From Streptomyces sp. CB01373 (lineage in GTDB: Bacteria; Actinomycetota; Actinomycetes; Streptomycetales; Streptomycetaceae), in assembly GCF_002803075.1 (NCBI RefSeq), contig NZ_NNBK01000003.1:421217-485216 (forward strand): 64,000 nucleotides of DNA, written 5' to 3'. The position numbers and the translations under genes were made by a program. The notes beneath the pieces were generated by a model. That model worked only from the letters and a program-made list of their open reading frames with translations. It was not told the origin of the DNA and made no database searches. The first letter of the stretch is position 1. Each line of letters starts with the position of its first letter. Positions 35,526-44,113 of this stretch are shown one piece after another.

Positions 35526-36470
35526 ATGGCCGTGGAAATCCCGCCCCTGCTGAGACCTTCACGGCTCAGGAGCCGTGGAGGGCTCGGGGGCGAATGCATG
35601 GCGGAGTTCCTGGGGACCCTCGTCCTCATCGCCTTCGGATGCGGTTCGGTGGCGATGACGGTCGCGGCGCTGCCCGGCTCGGGTCGTACGTCGGGGCCCA
35701 CCACGTTCTTCCTCGGCGCCGCCGACTGGCTGGTGATCGGCTGGGGCTGGGCCTTCGCGGTGGCCTTCGGCGTGTATGTGGCCGGCGGCGTCAGCGGGGC
35801 GCACATCAACCCCGCCGTGACGCTGGCGTTCGCGGTGCGCCGCAAGTTCCCCTGGGCGAAGGTGGTGCCGTACTGGATCGCGCAGGTGGCGGGCGCCTTC
35901 GTCGGGGCCGCGCTGGTGTACGCCGTCTACCACGACGCGATCAACACCTTCGACAGCGTGTCGAAGCCGCCGAAGACGCACGGGCACACCCTCGCCACGT
36001 TCTCGATTTTCGCGACCTTCCCGGCGCCCTACTTCCACGGCGGTTACTGGGGGCCGCTCGTGGACCAGATCGTCGGCACCGCCTTCCTGGTCATGCTGAT
36101 CGCGGCGGTGATCGACCTGCGCAACATGGCTGTGAAGGCCAACCTCGGACCGCTGGTCATCGGCTTCGTGGTGGCCGCCATCGGCATCTCCTTCGGAGCG
36201 AACGCCGGGTACGCCATCAACCCGGCCCGCGACTTCGGGCCGCGCCTGTTCACGTTCTTCGCGGGATGGGGAGACCTTGCTCTACCCGGCAGCCTGGCAG
36301 GGTCGTTCAGTCACTACTGGTGGATCCCGATCGTCGGGCCGCTGATCGGCGGGGTCGTCGGTGTCCTCGTCTACGACCTGTTCATCGGCGACGTGCTGTA
36401 CGCGCGTGCCCAGCAGGGCGAGTTGCCGGAGCCCGGACGCACCCGCCCGGCCGAGGAGGGCGACACGTAG
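35526..36470 (+). CDS. glpF: Aquaglyceroporin / glycerol uptake facilitator
   Basis: The protein has 314 residues. It has six hydrophobic helices and two half-helices with NPA boxes: SGAHINPAVTLA (~residues 96-107) and GYAINPARDFGPRL (~223). The aspartate right after the second box (NPARD) is the usual mark of glycerol facilitators as opposed to water-specific aquaporins. It lets glycerol and small polyols cross the cytoplasmic membrane. GAGGGGG upstream of ATG 35526 is the ribosome site. No glycerol kinase is adjacent, but a dihydroxyacetone kinase operon lies 25 kb to the right. Confidence 0.93.
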   Translation: MAVEIPPLLRPSRLRSRGGLGGECMAEFLGTLVLIAFGCGSVAMTVAALPGSGRTSGPTTFFLGAADWLVIGWGWAFAVAFGVYVAGGVSGAHINPAVTLAFAVRRKFPWAKVVPYWIAQVAGAFVGAALVYAVYHDAINTFDSVSKPPKTHGHTLATFSIFATFPAPYFHGGYWGPLVDQIVGTAFLVMLIAAVIDLRNMAVKANLGPLVIGFVVAAIGISFGANAGYAINPARDFGPRLFTFFAGWGDLALPGSLAGSFSHYWWIPIVGPLIGGVVGVLVYDLFIGDVLYARAQQGELPEPGRTRPAEEGDT

Positions 36471-36525
36471 GGCCTCTCGTCGCTGCCCTCGCCGGACGGG
36501 TGCGTCCGCATCACTGACGTACTGA

Positions 36526-36540
36526 CTGACGTATCGTCAG
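36526..36540. repeat. Short perfect inverted repeat at a 3' gene junction
   Basis: CTGACG-TAT-CGTCAG overlaps the stop codon of the secreted protein gene (36537) and sits between convergent genes. It may be a weak terminator or a protein site. Confidence 0.4.
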
Positions 36541-37031
36541 GAATAGGTCCATCGCCAGACGTTGGAGCGGTACGAGCACGTGATCCGGGTGCCGTTCGCG
36601 GTGGTGGTGCTGGCTCCGTGGTCGCCGTTGCGGCAGTACTGCCCCGCCTGATAGCAGTTGCCGGCGTTGGAGCGGATCGAGCAGGTGCCGACCGCGCTGC
36701 CGCCGCCACCGCTGCTGCGGGTGGTGCCGGTTCCGGCGGCAGCGGCTGTCCTGGTGACGGTGACCGTCGGGCCGGGCGTCCTGACGGTCTCGGTGGCGGT
36801 GACCGTCGCGGTGGGCGCGGGTGTGACGGTCTCGGTCGCGGTGGCCGTGACGGTGGCCGTGGCCGTGACGGTCACGGTGGGCTGCGGCTTCGCGGCCTCG
36901 CCGTCGGACTGTCCGCAGCCGAAGGCGCCCACGGCGAGCAGGGCGATGCTCGCCGCCCGCGCGAGTGAGCGCCGGTGCGCCGGACCAATGCCGGATCTGC
37001 CGCGCGGTCGCGGCTGGTGGTGCTGGTTCAT
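36537..37031 (-). CDS. Secreted protein with Thr/Val repeat linker and C-terminal four-cysteine domain
   Basis: The protein has 164 residues from ATG 37031. An arginine-rich start and a hydrophobic run (SIALLAVGAFGCG) suggest a signal peptide; AFGC could be a weak lipobox, so it may be a lipoprotein. Residues ~50-100 alternate TVTVTAT-like repeats, probably an extended stalk. The last ~45 residues hold a compact domain with four cysteines (CSIRSNAGNCYQAGQYCRNG, then ITCSYRSNVWRWTY). I have seen this tail in other streptomycete secreted proteins, but its function is unknown. It lies 35 bases downstream of the LTD protein, probably in the same operon. Confidence 0.8.
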   Translation of the reverse strand: MNQHHQPRPRGRSGIGPAHRRSLARAASIALLAVGAFGCGQSDGEAAKPQPTVTVTATATVTATATETVTPAPTATVTATETVRTPGPTVTVTRTAAAAGTGTTRSSGGGGSAVGTCSIRSNAGNCYQAGQYCRNGDHGASTTTANGTRITCSYRSNVWRWTYS

Positions 37032-37066
37032 GGTCCCCCCTGGGGCCGGTACGAGGACGGGCCGGC

Positions 37067-37561
37067 TCAGCCGTGGTAGCGGATGTAGCCGTCGCCGTCG
37101 CGGTCGTCGCGGGCCTTGGTGTAGGAGTGGACGTCGGCCCGGGCTCCGGAGGGCTTGAGCAGGTAGATGGTGTCCTTGTCGTTGTTCCAGAGGAAGTTGC
37201 AGTTCTGGCGGTAGACGACGTTCTTGGCGTCGGAGTCCGTGCCCTTGCCGCCGCGCAGCTTCACGTAGTCGCCGGGCTCGAGGTGGTGGTTGGCGCGGAA
37301 CGTGAACCGGTTGCCGGAAGCGTCCTTGACCACGTAACCCTTGAGGTTGACCGTCGCCGTGCGCGAGTAGTTCTTGATCGTCAGGTACTCGTCCTTGGTG
37401 TTGCCGGTGCGGCAGTTGTTGGAGTCCCGCCCGGGCGCGTCGTACTGGACGCCCTTCACCTTGAGCGCGGACGAGTATTCGGCGGCCTGCGCCGGAGCGG
37501 CGCCGACGACAGCGACGGTCCCGGCCGCGGCGGCCACGGCCAGCACGGAGCGTATCCGCAT
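37067..37561 (-). CDS. Secreted lamin-tail-domain protein
   Basis: The protein has 164 residues from ATG 37561 with GAGGGGGGAA upstream. A signal peptide ends at AQAA (~29). The remainder matches the lamin tail domain, an immunoglobulin-like beta sandwich: VKGVQYDAPGRDSNNCRTG, NTKDEYLTIKNYS, LKGYVVKDASGNRFTF, LEPGDYVKLRGGKG, and the end FLWNNDKDTIYLLKPSG. Two cysteines could form a disulfide. Bacterial secreted LTD proteins are often found with nucleases or surface proteins, but the role of standalone forms is unknown. The next gene on the strand is another small secreted protein. Confidence 0.9.
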   Translation of the reverse strand: MRIRSVLAVAAAAGTVAVVGAAPAQAAEYSSALKVKGVQYDAPGRDSNNCRTGNTKDEYLTIKNYSRTATVNLKGYVVKDASGNRFTFRANHHLEPGDYVKLRGGKGTDSDAKNVVYRQNCNFLWNNDKDTIYLLKPSGARADVHSYTKARDDRDGDGYIRYHG

Positions 37562-37734
37562 GAGGTTCCCCCCTCGGTGGAGCCAATGGAGCGTCAGGAG
37601 CATACACAGGAGGTGAGAACGGGGTGACGGGGAGGTGGAGATGGTGTGAAGGTGGCCGTGTCTTCCCGACACGCGAGCCGCTCTCACCATCCCGGTGCGG
37701 CCGGGCCGACCGGCCGTGCTCCTGGGCCTGTTGG

Positions 37735-38760
37735 TCAGCCGGTCGTGAGCACCATGCGGAACCGGGCGGCGCCGGCGAGCATCTTCGCGTAGGCCTCGCC
37801 GGCCTGGTCCAGCGGGACGGTCTCGGTCATCGGACGGATGCCGTGCAGGGCGCTGAAGGCCATGGTGTCCTGCACGTCCTGCGCGGTGCCCGACGGGTGG
37901 CCGCGGATGACACGGGCGGCCGTGATCAGCTGGAGCGGACTGATCCCCAGCGGCTCGGGCGCCGCCCCGATGACCACCAGCTCACCGCGGTGCGACAGCC
38001 CGTCGACGGTCGCCGCGATCGCCTCGGAACTGCCGGCCGTGGCCAGGACGACCTTGGCGCCGCCCAGCGACTGCAGCGCGTCGCCGACCGGGGTGTCCGT
38101 CGTACTGTCCACGTAGTGGTGCGCGCCGAGCCGCTTGGCGAAGTCCGCCTTGTCGGCCCCGCGGGCGATCGCCACCGTCTCGAACCCCATGGCCACCGCG
38201 TACTGCACCCCCAGGTGCCCCAGGCCTCCGATGCCGAGCACGGCCACCAGATCGCCCGGCCGCGCGGAGCTGCGCCGCAGTCCGTCGAACGTGGTCACGC
38301 CCGCGCACGCCATCGGCCCGGCATCGCTCGCCGCCAGCGCTTCGGGGATCCGGGCCAGCGCGTCGACCGGCGCGATCACGCGCTCGGCGAAGCCGCCGTC
38401 GTACGACCAGCCCGGCACCTTGAGGTTCGGGCACACGATGAAGTCGCCCTGCCGGCACGGGGTGCAGTGATGGCAGCTGCCGCCGAACCAGCCCACCGCC
38501 ACCCGGTCGCCCACCTGCCATCCCTGGTCCTGCGTCCCCTCGCCGAGCTGCTCGATCCGCCCGGCGATCTCGTGCCCCGGCACCACCGGGAAACTGATCC
38601 CGGGCAGCGCGGCGTCCACGAAGAAGGTGTCGCTGTGGCAGACTCCGCACGCCTCCACGGCGATCGCGACCCGACCGCGGCCCGGCTCCGCCGCCTCACG
38701 CTCGACGATCTCGAACGGGCCGCCGGCTGCGATGGCCTGCGCGACTTTGTAGGTACTCAT
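37735..38760 (-). CDS. Zinc-dependent alcohol dehydrogenase (MDR family)
   Basis: A 341-residue medium-chain dehydrogenase/reductase. The catalytic zinc site uses CGVCHSD (~37) and GHEIAGRI; the structural zinc lobe has four cysteines in CHHCTPCRQGDFIVC (~90-104). The cofactor fold carries LVAVLGIGGLGHLGVQYAVA (GxGxxG, ~170) with ARGADKADFAKRLGAHHYV after it, suggesting NAD(P). It oxidises alcohols or reduces aldehydes; the substrate cannot be inferred. ATG 38760 is chosen over an earlier in-frame start because GGGAGAG lies just upstream. Neighbours on both sides are unrelated. Confidence 0.94.
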   Translation of the reverse strand: MSTYKVAQAIAAGGPFEIVEREAAEPGRGRVAIAVEACGVCHSDTFFVDAALPGISFPVVPGHEIAGRIEQLGEGTQDQGWQVGDRVAVGWFGGSCHHCTPCRQGDFIVCPNLKVPGWSYDGGFAERVIAPVDALARIPEALAASDAGPMACAGVTTFDGLRRSSARPGDLVAVLGIGGLGHLGVQYAVAMGFETVAIARGADKADFAKRLGAHHYVDSTTDTPVGDALQSLGGAKVVLATAGSSEAIAATVDGLSHRGELVVIGAAPEPLGISPLQLITAARVIRGHPSGTAQDVQDTMAFSALHGIRPMTETVPLDQAGEAYAKMLAGAARFRMVLTTG

Positions 38761-38857
38761 CTGTCTCTCCCGGAAAGCGGGTACGACGGACCCCCGCAAC
38801 CAGGACATCAGCTCCGCGCCGTTCGCGCGCGCCGTGCGGGAGGAGGCCCCGCCGCGG

Positions 38858-39664
38858 TCAGCCGCCCGGCATGGGGCGCACGGTGAGGATCTGCTGGGCG
38901 TGCCCGACCGGACCGTGCAGATCGTGCAGGACCGTGCTGGTCAGGCCCACGCCCGCCGGGCCGAAGGCCACGGTGGTGTCCAGACCGGTCCAGCGGCCCT
39001 CCGGGCGGCGGTGCAGGTGCACGGTCAGGTCGACGTTGGGGAACATCCACGCGGTCGGCGACTCGCGTACGGCGATGCCGTTCGCCGTGTCGACGAGAGC
39101 GAGGAAGGAGGCGAGCGGGCTGCTGGGCTCGCCGGCGACCAGGGTGAGCGGGGTGGAGATCCAGGCGGTGGTGCGGCCCGGGGCCGGCGGGGCGAGCGGA
39201 CGGATGTCCAGGGACGCGATGAAGCCGCCCGGCCACAACTCGCTCATCGCCCAGGGCGCGAGTCCGTCGGGCGGGGTGAGCCGGTCACCGGCACCCCCGG
39301 CGACGGCCGCGGTGTCCTGGGCCGACAGCAGCCAGACCCGGGCCCGGACCACCGGGCGCCCGGCGATGCGCACGACGGCTTCCAGGAGTTCGATGGTGCG
39401 GCCGGGGCGGAGGGTCTCCACCTCGATCTCGCACTCGTCCAGGGCCGGGGCGCCCAGGATGTCGTAGCTGATCCGGACCGGTATCAGGGCGCTGCCCCCG
39501 CGCGCGGCCAGATGGTCCTCGACCGCGTGGACGACCAGCCCGCCCAGCGGGCCGAAGTGCTGCTCGCGCACGTCCCAGGCGCCACCGGCATGCTCGGTGG
39601 GCTTGAAACGGTGCTCGTCGATGCGTTCGTAGTAGCTGCCGGGAACCGGGGCGCCGGTGTTCAA
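38858..39664 (-). CDS. Acyl-CoA thioesterase-like double hot-dog protein
   Basis: The protein has 268 residues, with two hot-dog halves as in TesB-like thioesterases: N-terminal WDVREQHFGPLGGLVVHAVE and SYDILGAPALDECEIEVETL; C-terminal PLASFLALVDTANGIAVRES, PNVDLTVHLHRRPEGRWTGL and DLHGPVGHAQQILTVRP. These proteins hydrolyse acyl-CoA to free acid and CoA; the substrate is not identifiable. The start is TTG 39664 with GAGGAG ten bases upstream. No lipid genes flank it. Confidence 0.82.
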   Translation of the reverse strand: MNTGAPVPGSYYERIDEHRFKPTEHAGGAWDVREQHFGPLGGLVVHAVEDHLAARGGSALIPVRISYDILGAPALDECEIEVETLRPGRTIELLEAVVRIAGRPVVRARVWLLSAQDTAAVAGGAGDRLTPPDGLAPWAMSELWPGGFIASLDIRPLAPPAPGRTTAWISTPLTLVAGEPSSPLASFLALVDTANGIAVRESPTAWMFPNVDLTVHLHRRPEGRWTGLDTTVAFGPAGVGLTSTVLHDLHGPVGHAQQILTVRPMPGG

Positions 39665-39744
39665 CGCGTGCTTCTCCTCGGGCTGTTCACAGGAAGCCGA
39701 TCCGGCACGGGTTTCTCGCGCCGGATCGGCCGGGCAGCCCCATC

Positions 39745-40311
39745 ATGACCCAGCCCATACTTGGCATCTACACCCACCTTCCGTCAGGAGGCCCCGTGTT
39801 CTTGCGTGACGTCACCCACGACGACGTGGACGCGTACGTCCGGATGCGCTGCGACCCGGTGATGATGGTCGAGCTCGGCGGACCCCTGCCGGCCGGTGGC
39901 ATGGCGGACAAGGTGCGCCGGGACGCCCGCCAGGCGGCGGACGGCACCGCCTGGATCAAGATGATCGTCCCCGACCCGCGCACCCCGGAGGAGGTGGCCG
40001 GGACGGTGACCATCTGGACCCATGACGGCAACGACGGCCCGATGTCGGAGATCGGCTGGATGGTGCTGCCGCGGTACCAGGGGCGCGGCCTCGGCGGCCG
40101 CGCGGCCCGCGCCCTGCTGGAACGGGCGCGGGACGAGGACCGCTGGGGATAGGTGCACGCCTTCCCGGCCACCACCAACACGGCCTCCAACGGCATCTGC
40201 CGCTCGCTCGGCTTCCGGTTCGTCGGCGAGCGCGAGGTGGAGTTCGCCGGCCGCGTGCTGCGCACCAACCACTGGGCGATCACCCCGCGCGCGGACCTGA
40301 CGCCGGAGTGA
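39745..40311 (+). pseudogene. GNAT acetyltransferase interrupted by an in-frame amber codon
   Basis: The frame from ATG 39745 reads a GNAT protein (VFLRDVTHDDVDAYVRMR, MIVPDPRTPEEVAGTVTIW, GWMVLPRYQGRGLGGRAARA with the acetyl-CoA loop) up to RDEDRWG, then meets TAG at 40150-40152. Immediately after, in the same frame, the family's C-terminal half resumes: VHAFPATTNTASNGICRSLG, then FRFVGEREVEFAG and LRTNHWAI, to a TGA at 40309-40311. One substitution (for example TCG to TAG) explains it. The truncated 135-residue product would lack the last strands of the fold. Readthrough cannot be excluded. Confidence 0.8.
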
Positions 40312-40322
40312 GGCGGCGCGGG

Positions 40323-41477
40323 TCAGCCGAGGCTCACCCACCCGCGCTCCTCGGCGGAACGGGCCATCGCGTCCAGTGCCACCGCGGCGGCCACGGCGTC
40401 GTCGAGGGTGGCACCGTGGACCCCGCCCTCCGTGACCGAGCGCAGGAAGTGATACGCCTCGATGACCTTGAGGTCGTCGTAGCCCATGGCGTTGGCCGCA
40501 CTCGGCTGGAAGGCCTCGTACTCGCCGTGACCGGGACCCACGTGGACCGTGCTGACCGGCTGGTCCTGGTACGTGGTGCCGCGGCTGACGCCGAGTTCGC
40601 CCATGCGTCGGAAGTCCCACCAGAGCGCGCCCCGGGTGCCGTGGATCTCGAAGCCGTAGTTGTTCTGCTCGCCCACGGAGACCCGGCAGGCCTCCAGGAC
40701 ACCGCGCGCGCCGGAGGCGAAACGCAGCAGGCAGTCGACGTAGTCGTCGTTCTCCACCGGACCGGGTTCGCCGCCCGCCGCCCGGGTGTGTCCCGCGGTG
40801 GCGCCGGTCGGGCGAGCCCGTTCCGGCACGAACACGGCGGTGTCGGCGGACAGCGACTCGATCTCGCCGAGCAGGTGGCGGGCCAGGTCGACCCCGTGCG
40901 AGGCCAGGTCTCCCAGCACCCCGCTGCCGCCGCGTTCACGCTCGTAGCGCCAGGTCAGGGCGCCCTCCGGGTGGGCCGCGTAGTCGCTGAACAGCCGGAT
41001 GCGGACATGGGTGACGGTGCCGATCTCACCGGCCGCGATCATCTCGCGGGCGGCGGCGACGGCGGGCGCGTTGCGGTAGTTGAAGCCGACCGTGCCCCGC
41101 ACCCCGGCCCGGGCCGCGGCGCCGGCCACCGCGCGGGCGTCGTCGGCGCTCAGGCCCACCGGCTTCTCGATCCAGATGTGCTTGCCCGCCTCTGCCATGG
41201 CGAGGCCGATCTCCCGGTGCAGGAAGTTCGGGGCGGTGATGCTGACCGCCTCCACCCGGGGGTCGGCGGCGACCTCCCGCCAGTCACGGGTGGCGGATTC
41301 GAAGCCGTACCGCTCGGCCGCCTCCTCGGCCCGGCCGGGCACCTCGTCGGCGACGGCGACCAGGTGCGGACGTACCGCGAGCCCGGGGAAGTGGTGGGGC
41401 ACGCGGGCGTAGGCCTGGGTGTGCACCCGTCCCATCCAGCCGAATCCGACGACGGCCACGCCGAGCGCAGACACCAT
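40323..41477 (-). CDS. Gfo/Idh/MocA family oxidoreductase
   Basis: The protein has 384 residues. The Rossmann start is VAVVGFGWMGRVHTQAYARV (~residues 6-25), and the catalytic-lysine motif of the family is WIEKPVGLSADDARAV (~95-110), followed by FNYRNAPAV and the C-terminal beta-sheet domain with HDLASHGVDLARHLLGE-like spacing. Members are NAD(P)-dependent dehydrogenases of sugars and polyols such as inositol. ATG 41477 with AAGGGG is preferred over the earlier start at 41519, because the palindrome shared with the divergent LacI gene lies between them. The likely inducer is a sugar or polyol, by context. Confidence 0.9.
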   Translation of the reverse strand: MVSALGVAVVGFGWMGRVHTQAYARVPHHFPGLAVRPHLVAVADEVPGRAEEAAERYGFESATRDWREVAADPRVEAVSITAPNFLHREIGLAMAEAGKHIWIEKPVGLSADDARAVAGAAARAGVRGTVGFNYRNAPAVAAAREMIAAGEIGTVTHVRIRLFSDYAAHPEGALTWRYERERGGSGVLGDLASHGVDLARHLLGEIESLSADTAVFVPERARPTGATAGHTRAAGGEPGPVENDDYVDCLLRFASGARGVLEACRVSVGEQNNYGFEIHGTRGALWWDFRRMGELGVSRGTTYQDQPVSTVHVGPGHGEYEAFQPSAANAMGYDDLKVIEAYHFLRSVTEGGVHGATLDDAVAAAVALDAMARSAEERGWVSLG

Positions 41478-41489
41478 GAAAGCCCCTTG

Positions 41490-41505
41490 TTTGGACCGAT
41501 CCAAA
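41490..41505. promoter_or_regulatory. LacI-family operator palindrome
   Basis: TTTGGA-CCGA-TCCAAA, 6-bp perfect arms around a 4-base centre with a central CG, just upstream of the oxidoreductase ATG and between it and the divergent LacI gene. Length and symmetry fit LacI-family sites. Confidence 0.65.
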
Positions 41506-41634
41506 GCCTGGTTGCTCACGATGGGGCCGCCTCCGGGCAGGTGTCAAGCCACCGGGTGAAGCTCCCTTCAGGCACTTCCGGACCCGTCTCCTGCCCCTTT
41601 ACAAGAGCCCCGCCCTCATGGAACGGTCCACATC

Positions 41635-42642
41635 GTGCGACCGCCCACCATCCGTGACGTCGCCGCGCGCGCCGGTGTGTCCAAGTCCCTGGTCTCACTG
41701 GTGCTGCGCGGCTCCGGCAGCGTGCGCCCCGACAAGCGGCAGGCGGTCCTCGCCGCGGTCGAGGAGCTCGGCTACCGGCCCAACGCCGCCGCCCGCAGCC
41801 TCAGCGAGCGCCGCACCCGCACCGTCGGCGTGCTCCTGAACGACATGCGCAACCCCTGGTTCGTGGAACTCCTGGACGGTCTGAACTCCCGCCTCCACGA
41901 CGCCGGTCTGCACATGCTGCTCGCCGACGGCCACCTGAACCGGCGCCTGGGCGAGGACCTCACCCGCACCTTCACCGAACTGCGCGTCGACGGCCTGGTC
42001 GCCGTCGGCACCCTGCGGGATCCGCGCGCGCTGCGCGTCGCGGCCGGCCGGGTGCCCACCGTCGTCGCCGGCACCCGCGAACCCGAACTGCCGGGGGTGG
42101 ACGTCGTCGCGGGCGACGACGAGCGGGGCGCACGGCTGGCCACCGAGCACCTCGTCGCCCTCGGCCACCGGCACATCGCCCACATCGCCGGCCAGGGCGC
42201 GGTCGGCGACCTGCGCCGCCGCGGCTTCGAGGCCGCCGTGCGCGCACACGGGCTCGCCGGCACGGCGGTCGTCGAGCAGGGCGACCTCACCGAGGAAGGC
42301 GGCTACCGGGCCACCGTGCGGCTGCTCAGCCGTACCCGGCGGCCCACCGCCGTGTTCGCGGTCAACGACATGGCCTGCGTCGGCGCGCTGTCCGCCGCCG
42401 AGGAGAGCGGCCTCCGGGTCCCTGGCGACCTCTCCCTGGCCGGCTACGACAACACCTATCTGTCGCGCCTGCGCCACCTGTGGCTGACCACCGTGGACAA
42501 CGCCAGCCACGACGTGGGCCGGCGCGCCGCCCAGCGGCTGCTCGACCGCATCGACGACCGGCACCTGCCCCGGACCGTCGACCTGACGAGCCCGGCCCTG
42601 GAGGTGCGCGGCACGACCGCGCCGCCCGCCGCGACCGGCTGA
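41635..42642 (+). CDS. LacI family transcriptional repressor
   Basis: The protein has 335 residues from GTG 41635. The N-terminal helix-turn-helix and hinge are textbook: TIRDVAARAGVSKSLVSLVL, VRPDKRQAVLAAVEELGYRPN, AAARSLSERRTRTVGVLLND. The remainder is the sugar-binding periplasmic-like fold ending in VPGDLSLAGYDNTYLSRL and VGRRAAQRLLDRI. It is divergent from a Gfo/Idh/MocA oxidoreductase with a palindrome at 41490-41505 between them, so it most likely represses that gene in response to a sugar or polyol. A hairpin at 42702-42735 follows. Confidence 0.93.
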   Translation: MRPPTIRDVAARAGVSKSLVSLVLRGSGSVRPDKRQAVLAAVEELGYRPNAAARSLSERRTRTVGVLLNDMRNPWFVELLDGLNSRLHDAGLHMLLADGHLNRRLGEDLTRTFTELRVDGLVAVGTLRDPRALRVAAGRVPTVVAGTREPELPGVDVVAGDDERGARLATEHLVALGHRHIAHIAGQGAVGDLRRRGFEAAVRAHGLAGTAVVEQGDLTEEGGYRATVRLLSRTRRPTAVFAVNDMACVGALSAAEESGLRVPGDLSLAGYDNTYLSRLRHLWLTTVDNASHDVGRRAAQRLLDRIDDRHLPRTVDLTSPALEVRGTTAPPAATG

Positions 42643-42701
42643 CGAGCACCTTCCCGGCCTCCCGGACGACCCCGCATCGGCCCCGGCCCGCTGGTTACCC
42701 G

Positions 42702-42735
42702 GACCCCGGGGTTCGGAAGTGAGCCCCCCGGGGTC
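42702..42735 (+). terminator. Hairpin after LacI gene
   Basis: Perfect 10-bp arms GACCCCGGGG (42702-42711) and its complement (42726-42735) with a 14-base loop, 60 bases after the lacI-type stop. Confidence 0.55.
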
Positions 42736-42828
42736 GTCCGCGCGTCGCGCGTCGCGGAGGGCCCACGTTCCGGTGCCGGCGATCCGGCCCCCGCCGCGGA
42801 TCAGAGCCCTCGCCCGGCCGGGCCAGGG

Positions 42829-43944
42829 GTGAGAACATGGCGTGTGTCGCTCATGGACCTACGGCGTTCACCATCGGGACGGGTGCTGGTCCTCATCCCC
42901 CTGGTACTGATCGCTGTGGTGGGCGTCGTGGACGCCCTGACCCCGCCCGACGTGCACCTCGGCCCGCTGCTGGTCGCGGCTCCCGCGTTCACCGCCGCGT
43001 TCTCCGGGCCCTGGCTCACCGCGCTGATCGGTGCGCTGGCCGTCGGGACCGAACTCTCCATCGGCGCCGTCCAGGGCACGCTCGGCACCCAGAACCTTCA
43101 GGCGGAGATCGCGTCGCTGATCCTCGTCTCCGGTCTGATCGTGGTGTTCTGCCTGTTCCGTGACCGGCGCGAGCACCAGCTGACGCAGAGCCGGGTCGTG
43201 GCACGGGCCGTCCAGGACGTGCTCTTCCCGCCCCTGCCCGTCCGCAGCGGCCCCCTGCGGATCGCCTGCCTGTACCTCGCCGCCCAGGACGAGGCCACCA
43301 TGGGCGGGGACCTCTACGCCGCCGCCCGCACCGGACACAGCACCCGGCTGCTCATCGCCGACGTGCGGGGCAAGGGGCTGCCCGCGATCAGCCATGCCGC
43401 ACTGCTGCTCGGCGCCTTCCGCGCGGCCGCCCACCGCCGGCCCTCGCTGCCGCGCCTGGCCGTGCACCTGGACGGCGCCATGCGCTGGGAGTTCCGGCAG
43501 TGGCAGACCGCGCAGATGCTCGACACCGACGAGTCCTTCGCCACCGCCCTGCTCGTCGACATCCCCGACAGCGAGCCCGTGCTGCACCTCCTCAACTGCG
43601 GCCACCCCGCCCCGCTGCTCATCGGCGCGGAGACCGCCGAGCCCCTGACCGCGCGGGCCGTCGCACCACCGCTGGGTCTGGGGGAACTGTCCGACGCCGC
43701 GGACTACGAGGTCGCCTCGTTCCCCTTCCCGCCCGGCGGCACACTGCTCCTGCACACCGACGGCGTCCTGGAGGCCCGTAGCCCGCGGGGCGAGTTCTAC
43801 CCCCTCGCCGACCGGGCCGGCGCCTGGGCCGGCGCCCCGCCGGAGGTAGTGCTGAGCCGACTCCACGACGACCTCCTCGCCCACACCAACGGCCGCCTCG
43901 GCGACGACGCCGCGGCCGTCGCGATCCGCCGCGGCCCGTCGTGA
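42829..43944 (+). CDS. Membrane PP2C/SpoIIE-type phosphatase (paralogue of the 8747 gene)
   Basis: The protein has 371 residues. The order is the same as its paralogue: three membrane segments (~18-37 VLVLIPLVLIAVVGVV, ~45-70, ~90-110 LILVSGLIVVFCLF), then FRDRRE and a SpoIIE phosphatase domain (~130-365) with MGGDLYAAARTGHSTRLLIA, VRGKGLPAI, CGHPAPLLI and LLHTDGVLEARS. The metal-binding aspartates are kept. The GTG at 42829 gives the longest frame; ATG 42853 (MDLRRSPS) matches the paralogue better and is equally possible. Its phosphoprotein target is unknown. Confidence 0.86.
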   Translation: MRTWRVSLMDLRRSPSGRVLVLIPLVLIAVVGVVDALTPPDVHLGPLLVAAPAFTAAFSGPWLTALIGALAVGTELSIGAVQGTLGTQNLQAEIASLILVSGLIVVFCLFRDRREHQLTQSRVVARAVQDVLFPPLPVRSGPLRIACLYLAAQDEATMGGDLYAAARTGHSTRLLIADVRGKGLPAISHAALLLGAFRAAAHRRPSLPRLAVHLDGAMRWEFRQWQTAQMLDTDESFATALLVDIPDSEPVLHLLNCGHPAPLLIGAETAEPLTARAVAPPLGLGELSDAADYEVASFPFPPGGTLLLHTDGVLEARSPRGEFYPLADRAGAWAGAPPEVVLSRLHDDLLAHTNGRLGDDAAAVAIRRGPS

Positions 43945-44113
43945 CCGGCACCGGCCGCCTTGGCGCCCGCCCGCGTGCCGCCGGCCGGTGGCACGGGGAA
44001 TCCACCGGCACCTCGTGATTGTGCCGTGTGCGTTCGGGTACGCGTGCAGAGCCCATGCCCGGCCGGTCAGCTCCCGGGCGGGCCGTTCGAGTGCCGCGAC
44101 CAGGGAATCCGCC

